Shown: positions 8,286 through 15,001 of the stretch, piece after piece
Layout of the letters: every line of letters starts with the position of its first letter
Numbering within the stretch: position 1 is the stretch's first letter
Assembly (NCBI RefSeq): GCF_003991565.1
Contig: NZ_CP032819.1
Coordinates: 4,340,001 to 4,404,000 of the forward strand
DNA length: 64,000 bases
DNA from: Butyricimonas faecalis
GTDB lineage: Bacteria > Bacteroidota > Bacteroidia > Bacteroidales > Marinifilaceae
Reading direction: 5' to 3'
Program-made: the position numbers and the translations under genes
The notes under the pieces: model-generated
Told to the model about the DNA's origin: nothing
Databases searched by the model: none
What the model saw: the letters and a program-made list of their open reading frames with translations, nothing else

Positions 8286-9452
8286 ATGAAAAAAAACTAT
8301 TTATTAAATGTATTGGTGTTATGTTGTACTCTTTTTGTATGTACAATTGCTCGGGCCGAGTCTGATAAAGACGAACCTTCTAACACGAAAAGCGAGGCTG
8401 CGCAAATCAGCAACGACGATCTTGCGAAACAAGTAAATAAACTGTTATCCATATTGCCGAAATTCTCCGGTTATATTCAAACTGGTTATAACTGGGGAGA
8501 CAAGAATGGTGATAATAGGTCGTCATTTCAATTGAAACGTATGCGTTTGATCATTGATAAAAAAGTTTCAAAAACATTTGATTTCCGCGCCCAACTAGAG
8601 TGTTTCTCGGGATCAGTAGATAATTCTGCTTACAAGAAAAAAGTGATTACTGTAATGGATGCCTTTGTTAATGCTCACATCACAGATGCTTTGCATTTTC
8701 GTGCAGGTCAATACTATTTACCACTTGGTTTCGAGAATTATGATATTTCCCCGGCTACTTTGGAGACGGTAGATTTTTCTAATATTTGCTATCGTATGGT
8801 GTGTCGTAACGCGATCTCTTCACCAGATCTTATTGATTATGGTCGCGATCTTGGAGTAATGGCTTATGGAGATCTTTTCAAGAGTAAAGATCAGAAATTT
8901 AGTTATTTGAGTTACCAATTATCTTTGACGAATGGTTATCTTCCGACGTTGAATGATGATAATAAATCAAAAGATTTCGTGGGTCGGATCACGATTCGTC
9001 CGATAGAAAAATTACGTATCATCGGTTGTTATAACTGGGGTGAATACAAAGGTTTGAACGAAAACAACGAGGTGAAGAATTACCTCCCGATGAATCGTTT
9101 CATCACTGGTGCTTGGTATTATGATCCGAATGGTCTTGATGTTCGTGCAGAGTACGGTCACATTCAAAGTGATGATGCTAACGTGAAAGAAGATGGCTTC
9201 TACGTGCTTGCTGCTTATAAATTAGGTAAATTTTTACCGGTAGTGCGTTATGACATGTATCGTGACAAAGCCGTTAAGACATCTGCAAACAACAAGGATA
9301 ATTTCCTTTTAGGTTGTACTTATGAAGTGATCAAAGATGTTAAATTCCAATTGAATTATATCATCTCAACTTATCCGGACAAAGTGAAAGATGCAGGAAC
9401 AAAAACCGGCACCGGTAATAGCTTGCAACTCATGTGTCTTCTTAAATTCTAA
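8286..9452 (+). CDS. Outer-membrane porin, OprO/OprP-like
   Basis: I take the ATG at 8286 because it is directly followed by a signal peptide (MKKNYLLN... ending ARAES); an ATG at 8265 would add a non-signal extension. The 388-residue product consists of alternating amphipathic beta-strands (FSGYIQTGYNWG, SFQLKRMRLIID, LHFRAGQYYLPLGFENYD) and ends in a C-terminal Phe, as expected for a 16-stranded phosphate-selective porin. An anion-selective pore next to glpT and an exported phosphatase fits uptake of phosphorylated small molecules; that link is inference. Confidence 0.8.
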   Translation: MKKNYLLNVLVLCCTLFVCTIARAESDKDEPSNTKSEAAQISNDDLAKQVNKLLSILPKFSGYIQTGYNWGDKNGDNRSSFQLKRMRLIIDKKVSKTFDFRAQLECFSGSVDNSAYKKKVITVMDAFVNAHITDALHFRAGQYYLPLGFENYDISPATLETVDFSNICYRMVCRNAISSPDLIDYGRDLGVMAYGDLFKSKDQKFSYLSYQLSLTNGYLPTLNDDNKSKDFVGRITIRPIEKLRIIGCYNWGEYKGLNENNEVKNYLPMNRFITGAWYYDPNGLDVRAEYGHIQSDDANVKEDGFYVLAAYKLGKFLPVVRYDMYRDKAVKTSANNKDNFLLGCTYEVIKDVKFQLNYIISTYPDKVKDAGTKTGTGNSLQLMCLLKF

Positions 9453-9493
9453 TAATACTCAATCTTTTTACCAACAAATTAAATTATAGGATT

Positions 9494-10462
9494 ATGAATA
9501 AATTATTTTTCGCTCTGGCATTACTTTTTATTGGAATGTCTGCAAGTGCTCAGCATCTAGGAACTGAGTATCGTTTGAAAAGAGTTATTCCCGTGGCAGG
9601 ACGTCAAGGAATAGCCATTGACAGTAATTATTACTATGTGTCTGATACTAAAGTTCTTTACAAATATGATAAGCAAGGTAATCTTATCATGAAGAATGAT
9701 CAACCGTTCCAGGATCCTAAGATAGCCAATCACTTTGGTGATATTGACGTGTATAATGGCGAGATCTATTGTGGAATTGAGAAATTCGAATACGGACGTG
9801 GTTACAATATTGCCGTGTCTATTTATGACGCAGAGACTTTAAAGTGGAAGCGTGATCTTCCTTGGTCTCCTGAATCAGGACAAGTAGAGGTGTCCGGTCT
9901 TGCTGTGGATCGTGAGAAGAATATGGTTTGGATGTCAGACTGGGTAGATAGCCGTTACGTGTATTGCTATAGTCTTGAAACAGGGCAATACTACACGAAA
10001 ATGCAATGTCGTCCGACCCCCTATTGGTGTCAGGGAATCTTCATCGCAGATGGAAAAATGCTTTTTACTTCAGATGATGGAGAATCTTTGTACAATATTC
10101 CTGACAATATTTATGTTGCAGACATCACAGAAGTACATTTTACCGGTTTGCAGGAAGGAACTGAAGTGGTTAAAGACACTCCGTTCAGCGTGAAACTTGA
10201 CAAAAACGGAAAGCCTGTGATGCGTAAAGGTAAAATTGCAGCCGGGGCAAAGGCCGGAAGAGTTGAGTTATTCCGTGAAATGAGTGATTTCCGTCGTGCT
10301 GGAGAAATTGAAGGTCTTTCAATTGACCCGGTAAATGATGATTTGGTTGTATTAAATAATCGTGGTACGTTGATTGTTCTTGGTATGTCACAAGGTCCGT
10401 TCAAAGAAGAGGGGTATACTGGAGAGATTCACGAACTTTATATCTACGAGAAAGTAAAATAA
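9494..10462 (+). CDS. Exported beta-propeller protein of unknown function
   Basis: The 322-residue product has a signal peptide cut near SASAQ (~residue 19). The rest is built from repeated beta-sheet blades with regularly spaced strands such as YYVSDTKVLYKYDKQGN, GEIYCGIE and VWMSDWVDSRYVYCY. This resembles SMP-30/NHL-type propellers, but no metal-binding triad can be confirmed. It is the last gene of the phosphatase-porin-propeller group and is followed by a clear terminator. It could bind or hydrolyse the ligand that enters through the porin. I do not recognise a named family. Confidence 0.65.
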   Translation: MNKLFFALALLFIGMSASAQHLGTEYRLKRVIPVAGRQGIAIDSNYYYVSDTKVLYKYDKQGNLIMKNDQPFQDPKIANHFGDIDVYNGEIYCGIEKFEYGRGYNIAVSIYDAETLKWKRDLPWSPESGQVEVSGLAVDREKNMVWMSDWVDSRYVYCYSLETGQYYTKMQCRPTPYWCQGIFIADGKMLFTSDDGESLYNIPDNIYVADITEVHFTGLQEGTEVVKDTPFSVKLDKNGKPVMRKGKIAAGAKAGRVELFREMSDFRRAGEIEGLSIDPVNDDLVVLNNRGTLIVLGMSQGPFKEEGYTGEIHELYIYEKVK

Positions 10463-10490
10463 TTCTTAGCGAAGGAATCTGAATTAAATG

Positions 10491-10526
10491 AAGATCCCCC
10501 GGGGCATAAAGACCTTGGGGATTTTA
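10491..10526 (+). terminator. Rho-independent terminator after the propeller gene
   Basis: GATCCCC and GGGGATTTTATT form a stem with CCCC/GGGG at its core, followed by a T-rich tail. It sits between two convergent genes and reaches the stop codon of the HepT gene. Confidence 0.65.
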
Positions 10527-10862
10527 TTCTTGCAGTAACTTCTTTACTTCACTTTTTAAATGGGGCAGGTGATTGACAACAATACTCCAAAGAATATCCA
10601 CGGAAAGACTATCATAACCATGTATAATATAGTTGCGAGCATCCACGATCTTGCGAGCATTTGTGATGGCAAGATCCTTGTTTTCCTTTAATATTCTGTT
10701 CATCGCCTCACCGATAATTTCAATACATCTCTCGATCGCTCTTTGTAAACGTATATCTCTACAGAATTCTTCAAATAATTTCGGTTGCCCATCGAAGAAA
10801 GTTTCAATGTCATCAATCGCATTGAGTATATCTTGCAAATGTTTCTTGGTAAAGTTATCCAT
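10524..10862 (-). CDS. HepT-like HEPN ribonuclease toxin (DUF86)
   Basis: This 112-residue all-helical protein belongs to the HEPN/DUF86 family. The catalytic R-x4-6-H motif is visible as ARNYIIHGYD (~residue 75), giving a metal-independent RNase active site. It overlaps the 3' end of the upstream nucleotidyltransferase gene by eight bases, the usual antitoxin-then-toxin order of MntA/HepT modules. In studied systems MntA silences HepT by AMPylating a tyrosine close to the active site, and the Tyr two residues after His (HGYD) is in the right place. Confidence 0.88.
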   Translation of the reverse strand: MDNFTKKHLQDILNAIDDIETFFDGQPKLFEEFCRDIRLQRAIERCIEIIGEAMNRILKENKDLAITNARKIVDARNYIIHGYDSLSVDILWSIVVNHLPHLKSEVKKLLQE

Positions 10863-11154
10863 ATATTAACGCTTTGGTTTGCTCTATATTTTCTTTCAAG
10901 TAATGGTTACGAATGGCATGTTCTTCCAGTAAATCGACTTCTCTTCCCAGAATATCTTCCAAGGCATATTTCAGATCAAAAAAATTACTGAAATAATCTG
11001 TTACTTGTGCTTTGTCAAAATTAACGATAAAATCGACATCGCTCTCTTTATTGAATCGATCGGTGAGAATAGAACCGAAGACAAATAATTTATTCACCTT
11101 GTATTTTTTGCATAAGGCAATTATTTGATCGATATTTAATTCAATTAAATTCAT
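10855..11154 (-). CDS. MntA-like minimal nucleotidyltransferase antitoxin
   Basis: The 99-residue protein is a minimal nucleotidyltransferase with the motif VFGSILTDRFNKESDVDFIV (~residues 25-44), in which Gly-Ser binds the nucleotide and Asp-x-Asp the metal. It is the expected partner and inhibitor of the HEPN toxin encoded immediately downstream and is translated first. No separate regulator is present, so control may come from the complex itself. Confidence 0.88.
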   Translation of the reverse strand: MNLIELNIDQIIALCKKYKVNKLFVFGSILTDRFNKESDVDFIVNFDKAQVTDYFSNFFDLKYALEDILGREVDLLEEHAIRNHYLKENIEQTKALIYG

Positions 11155-11262
11155 ATTACTCTTTTCTCTGCAAATATAGTGAATGTTGAGGAGAAAACCA
11201 TAATGTCGAGAGTAACTAACTATAAAACAAAAAAGCAGCCAATTTATTGACTGCTACCTCTG

Positions 11263-11334
<72 letters not shown>

Positions 11335-11378
11335 AACTTAAAAAGAACTTACTCACTTTTCCTCCCTCTCTTCTTTTG

Positions 11379-11452
11379 AGCCTCTTGTCGGATTCGAACC
11401 AACGACCCCGAGATTACAAATCACGTGCTCTGGCCAGCTGAGCTAAAGAGGC
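11379..11452 (-). tRNA. tRNA-Thr (TGT)
   Basis: Acceptor arms GCCTCT/AGAGGC, D-arm TTAGCTCAGCTGGCCAGAGC, anticodon loop TTTGTAA (anticodon TGT) and T-loop TTCGAATC are all present. It lies 44 bases upstream of the other tRNA-Thr on the same strand and is probably co-transcribed with it. Confidence 0.93.
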
Positions 11453-11463
11453 GTTTCCTAAAA

Positions 11464-11560
11464 GGGTAAGCTTGCTATGTCGCACCGCTCAACCATCTAC
11501 CCTTGCTGTCTTCCGACCCTGGGGGAGTTCGACAGGAGCTGGTCGCATAGGACTTACCCG
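11464..11560 (-). ncRNA. ffs: Signal recognition particle RNA, small bacterial type
   Basis: The ~97-base RNA forms one long rod whose ends pair (GGGTAAG at one side and CTTACCC at the other). Its apical part contains GGTCGGAAGACAGCAAGGGT, the conserved tetraloop and asymmetric loop that bind Ffh and the 4.5S receptor site. It lies just upstream of the two tRNA-Thr genes and has its own strong promoter. Confidence 0.88.
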
Positions 11561-11564
11561 GGCA

Positions 11565-11595
11565 CAAAAGTACAAAAATCTTCTCAGTTACCAAA
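11565..11595 (-). promoter_or_regulatory. SRP RNA promoter, TTTG-N19-TACTTTTG
   Basis: On the minus strand TTTG (11592-11595) and TACTTTTG (11565-11572) are 19 bases apart, and the predicted start (~11558) coincides with the 5' end of the SRP RNA. The match supports both calls. The gap from 11596 to 11876 shows nothing else. Confidence 0.75.
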
Positions 11596-11876
11596 TGTTT
11601 TCGTCCTTTTTTATAGGCTAATTTTTGGGTGTATGTTTAATGTATTGGTTTATAGAAAGTTGTTTGCAAAAGTATTTTGATTTTGTACAATAAAAATGTG
11701 GAATCATGTAACCTGAGGTGTAAAATTCGTGTATAAATGCTAGGAAAAGAAACAAATATTGAGGGCTGAACGATCCCCAAGAAGCGTATGCAGACAGAAA
11801 ATAGAATAACGGGCGCAGAGTTTTTATAGGCTCTACGCGAAACTTTTTTCAAAAATTGATTATAAATTTGTGGCTA

Positions 11877-13001
11877 ATGCATATAGATCATAGCGAATAT
11901 ACAATCCTTTTGGCTGACGATTCTGTTTCGAATTTGGAAAAGATGACAAGCTTGCTGGCCGGAGAGAATTTTAAATTGTTGTCTACTCTGGAGGCGAATG
12001 AGGTGTTTCTACTTGCAAAGTTGAGGTTGCCGGATATGATTATTATTCGCTTGGCACTAGAGGAAGGGAAGGGGGTTACGGTTGTACATCAGTTGAAACA
12101 AAGTGTACTGACTAAACAGATCCCAATTCTCTACATGACGATTCCCACTCGTTATGACGATTTTCGGGAAGTGGCCGATTACGAGGGGGTGGAGTTTATT
12201 TCTCGACCGTTGAGTAAGAGAGAGTTGATTCTGCGAATAAATAATCAATTGCTTTTACTGGAATCTCAGCGTATTATCGAGAGGCAGAATGAACGAATCC
12301 AGCGTGAGTCCCGTTCAAAAGATAAGCTATATTCCGTCATCGCCCATGATTTGCGAGCTCCGATCGGTACGCTTAAAATGATTCTTGAAGCGATTGATCA
12401 CCAGAAGGAGAAAATTCCGGATGATAATATGAAGCATCTTATCAAAATGTTGCAAGAGACTACAGATGAGGCTTTCTTGTTGCTGGAAAATTTGTTGCTA
12501 TGGAGTAATAGTCAAAATGGGTTATTACAGCCGTACGGGCAGGCATTTTCTTTCACTGAGGCGGCAAAGGAGGTGATCGTGTTGCAGGAGAATATTGCAG
12601 AGGCGAAGGGGGTCGAGATTTGCAATCATATTGATCAACCTTTTACCGGGTATGCGGATGTGAATATGATGAAGACTGTATTGCGTAATTTATTATCCAA
12701 CGCGATTAAATTCAGTTACGCGGGAGGGAGGATTGATGTGGATTGCAAGGAAAAAAACGGTTTTTTGGAGGTAGCAGTGAAAGATAGAGGGCAGGGAATC
12801 AGTGAGGAGCATCAACAGGGGTTGCTGGATGATGGCTTACATTTTATTTCTTATGGAACGCAGAAAGAGAAGGGGAGTGGGTTGGGGTTACAACTCTGTA
12901 AGGATTTCGTGAAAATGAATCACGGAAAATTGTGGTTTGAATCGAAAGAGGGGGAAGGCTCCACGTTTTATTTTTCCATGCCTCTGAGCGAGAGTTTATA
13001 A
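11877..13001 (+). CDS. Hybrid sensor kinase with a degenerate N-terminal receiver domain
   Basis: I prefer the ATG at 11877, where the receiver domain begins, over the in-frame start at 11856. Residues ~8-125 are a response-regulator receiver fold with the acidic pair DD (14-15) and the late Lys-equivalent region, but the phospho-acceptor Asp is replaced by Arg58 (PDMIIIR). A coiled linker (~130-150) leads to a HisKA domain with the phospho-His in SVIAHDLRAP, and an HATPase domain with N box NLLSNAIKFS, G1 DRGQGIS and G2 GSGLGL. There is no membrane segment, so it is cytoplasmic. No partner response regulator is nearby. It probably senses through protein contact with the dead receiver rather than by phosphorylation. 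Confidence 0.85.
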   Translation: MHIDHSEYTILLADDSVSNLEKMTSLLAGENFKLLSTLEANEVFLLAKLRLPDMIIIRLALEEGKGVTVVHQLKQSVLTKQIPILYMTIPTRYDDFREVADYEGVEFISRPLSKRELILRINNQLLLLESQRIIERQNERIQRESRSKDKLYSVIAHDLRAPIGTLKMILEAIDHQKEKIPDDNMKHLIKMLQETTDEAFLLLENLLLWSNSQNGLLQPYGQAFSFTEAAKEVIVLQENIAEAKGVEICNHIDQPFTGYADVNMMKTVLRNLLSNAIKFSYAGGRIDVDCKEKNGFLEVAVKDRGQGISEEHQQGLLDDGLHFISYGTQKEKGSGLGLQLCKDFVKMNHGKLWFESKEGEGSTFYFSMPLSESL

Positions 13002-13021
13002 AGTAATACTTTATAAACTCT
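12991..13021. terminator. Perfect 31-base palindrome between convergent genes
   Basis: AGAGTTTATAAAGTA and its exact complement flank one central base (13006). The palindrome covers the TAA of the kinase gene and most of the TAG of the exonuclease gene, so it can end transcription in both directions, although it is AT-rich and lacks a separate T-tract. Confidence 0.5.
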
Positions 13022-13619
13022 AGGATACTTGCTGCAACTGGCTGTTTCCGGATCTTAATGCCTTGTACATTTTTAGTGCCCCCCATGCGTCGGTTGCCGC
13101 ATAGTGTAATTGAGCCGGGGTTAATCGTGGAGCTTCCCAGTTTGATGTCCGTTGTCGTTTGGATATTTTCACTTTGAAAATAATGGACATTAATTTAGAG
13201 AATGACATCTCTTCTATGCCGAAAGCCTTGGCAAATATCTGTAAATCCAGAAAGCTTGCCGGGGTGAAATTGGCTAGTTTTCTGAGTCCTCGAATGTCAT
13301 CGCGTATCCCAACGCCGATTTTCATTATGTTTTCATTGGCCAAAAGCTCCTGTAGCGATTCGGGCAGGCCGCATTTGTTCAAACGGAATAAATATACCCG
13401 TTTGTCAGTGGCCAGTTGTAACAGGCCTACGTGATGTGTTACCCCTTTTTTGAATGCCGGTTTGGTTTCCGTGTCGAATCCGATGTGTGAGTAGGATAAT
13501 AAATCGTCCACGGCTGCATCCACTTTATCCTCATGATCAATCACGATGATCTCCCCGTCAAACGTAAAGTTTGGTAATTCTTCTATTTCTTCTTCGCTGA
13601 TCTTCGTCTTGTATTCCAT
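13020..13619 (-). CDS. 3'-5' exonuclease, DEDDy superfamily
   Basis: The 199-residue protein is a single RNase D/DNA polymerase A-type exonuclease domain. Exo I is visible as GFDTET (Asp49, Glu51), Exo II as GIRDDIRGL (~107), and Exo III as YAATDAWGALKMY (~180), with Tyr and Asp placed for the DEDDy subclass. There is no HRDC domain, so it is not full RNase D. It lies 11 bases downstream of the DUF5063 gene, a pairing common in Bacteroidales. Substrate is unknown, either structured RNA or single-stranded DNA. Confidence 0.88.
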   Translation of the reverse strand: MEYKTKISEEEIEELPNFTFDGEIIVIDHEDKVDAAVDDLLSYSHIGFDTETKPAFKKGVTHHVGLLQLATDKRVYLFRLNKCGLPESLQELLANENIMKIGVGIRDDIRGLRKLANFTPASFLDLQIFAKAFGIEEMSFSKLMSIIFKVKISKRQRTSNWEAPRLTPAQLHYAATDAWGALKMYKALRSGNSQLQQVS

Positions 13620-13630
13620 ACCAATTTCTC

Positions 13631-14167
13631 CTACATGGAGTCATCCGTGTCTACAACTTTGTATATTGCTAAGTGAATAGCCCTTAATACGCTAGCACAC
13701 GCCTTTCCCCAATATAATTCAAAACTGTTATTTAATTGCCATAATGCTTCCTCGATGACATCGATCATCCCGCTGCGATATGCAGAAATGAAATTTTTCA
13801 AATCTTGGTAAATATCACAAAGTTTCTCGGAAATCGAATTCACGACCGGAGCCTCACTGTATTGCATATTGTCGTCAAAAACCTCTAGATACTCGTCATG
13901 CTCGCCAAGGATCCGACTTAATGTTGCAAGTAATGCATTATAATCCTCTTCTGTCACCACTTCTTCTATCATTCCGAGGTTGTCGCTTTCGCACGAGGGT
14001 AGCAGACTTCCTTTCAGGTAAATGAGCGGGATAAACTTTTGTAGCTTCGAAAGCAATTCGCTAGGTTCTTCCTCGTGGGAACCTTCTAGATAACTGCAAA
14101 ATTCTTTTGCTACGGCGACGAATTCAATGACCTCCCTGCTATATCCGATGTGTTGTAAATCGTCCAT
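13631..14167 (-). CDS. DUF5063 domain protein
   Basis: This 178-residue acidic, helical protein has no signal peptide or membrane segment. It matches the DUF5063 family by its opening (SREVIEFVAVAKEFCSYLEG) and the YLKGSLLPS motif near ~60. It precedes the exonuclease gene by 11 bases and is probably translated with it, which suggests a shared function such as regulation of the nuclease. No catalytic residues can be proposed. Confidence 0.75.
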   Translation of the reverse strand: MDDLQHIGYSREVIEFVAVAKEFCSYLEGSHEEEPSELLSKLQKFIPLIYLKGSLLPSCESDNLGMIEEVVTEEDYNALLATLSRILGEHDEYLEVFDDNMQYSEAPVVNSISEKLCDIYQDLKNFISAYRSGMIDVIEEALWQLNNSFELYWGKACASVLRAIHLAIYKVVDTDDSM

Positions 14168-14263
14168 AATCTGTTTCTATTTTTCGCCACAAAATTACCA
14201 AATATCTTAGACTATCTGTAATATGTGGGAAAGTTTTTCATAATTATTCGATAATGTGAAATA

Positions 14264-14392
14264 AAAAAGTGCGGCTACGTCCATCACGAAGTAACCGCAC
14301 CGAGACTAGCAACAATCTACATTCACTATATTCCCCGGCTATGACGTCGGGAATTCTCACTCTCTACCTATGCTAGCAATTTTTTTATTTCC
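14264..14392 (-). ncRNA. Candidate small structured RNA with terminator
   Basis: On the minus strand a region with no plausible ORF folds as nested stems: CTAGCA near 14380 pairs with TGCTAG near 14307, enclosing ATTCCC/GGGAAT around 14330-14355. It is followed by a 10-bp terminator stem (GTGCGGTTAC/GTAGCCGCAC, 14270-14301) and six T residues. A terminator this strong implies a transcript, and the tRNA-Ser gene upstream already has its own terminator. I find no consensus promoter, so the 5' end is uncertain. Confidence 0.4.
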
Positions 14393-14568
14393 CTTTTGAT
14401 GTTGTCATCTGTCTGGTGAAATTGTACTATTGATACGCCCTGCGGGAAAAATCGTTGTAGAAATCCCGTTAAAAATCGATAAGAATTGAGCTTGGAATCC
14501 TTTTATATGCAAAAAGAGAGTCGGATTCTTACGAACCCCGCCAGCCCTTCCTTCGAATCCCTTAAAAG

Positions 14569-14601
14569 AAAAAAGAGAGTCAGATTCTTGTTCCAACTCT
14601 C
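14569..14601 (-). terminator. tRNA-Ser terminator, with a decayed second copy
   Basis: GAGAGT and ACTCTC form the stem and TTTTTT follows on the minus strand. A near copy of its 3' half (GACTCTCTTTTT at about 14508-14521) lies 60 bases downstream, preceded by a sequence like a T-arm (GGTTCG...AATCC). Confidence 0.6.
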
Positions 14602-14618
14602 ATTTATCTCATTTTCAG

Positions 14619-14706
14619 CGGAAAGAGGGGGATTCGAACCCCCGAATCCCTTTAGAGGATTACACGCTTTCCAGGCGTGCCAGTTCAGCCACTCCTGCAT
14701 CTTTCC
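14619..14706 (-). tRNA. tRNA-Ser (GGA)
   Basis: This is a class II tRNA of 88 bases: acceptor GGAAAG/CTTTCC, anticodon stem CACGC/GCGTG around CTGGAAA (anticodon GGA), a long variable arm (TAATCCTCTAAAGGGATTC) and T-arm GGGGGTTCGAATCCCCC. CCA is not encoded. Confidence 0.95.
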
Positions 14707-14833
14707 GAATGCGGGACAAAGATAGAAATTATTTTTAATGAAAGTGTATATTCGGGAGGATTTTTAATGGTAAATCGTTGTAGTCTGAAAATCAAGGCAT
14801 ATGGATGAAATGGTGAATGTATGGTGGTAAACG

Positions 14834-14864
14834 CAAAAAAAAGCGGTCCCGCTCAGAGACCGCT
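14834..14864 (-). terminator. Rho-independent terminator of the S46 peptidase gene
   Basis: AGCGGTC and GACCGCT pair around CCGCTCAGA, and on the minus strand the stem is followed by eight T residues. It lies about 140 bases beyond the peptidase stop codon. Confidence 0.75.
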
Positions 14865-15001
14865 ATGTCAAGGAATCAAACTAAGATCACTTTTTTGGTG
14901 CGTGCTTCAGTGACCGATTGATTAAAAACATTAAATAATCGTAGTGTGCTTTTCGTATCAAGATTACTCACTCCTTGACCAAACAAATATAGTAATTTTT
15001 A

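Noticed and set aside
14405..14596. Short minus-strand ORF over the tRNA-Ser terminator
   Set aside because: It covers the terminator stem and duplicated repeat, has no family match and no start context.
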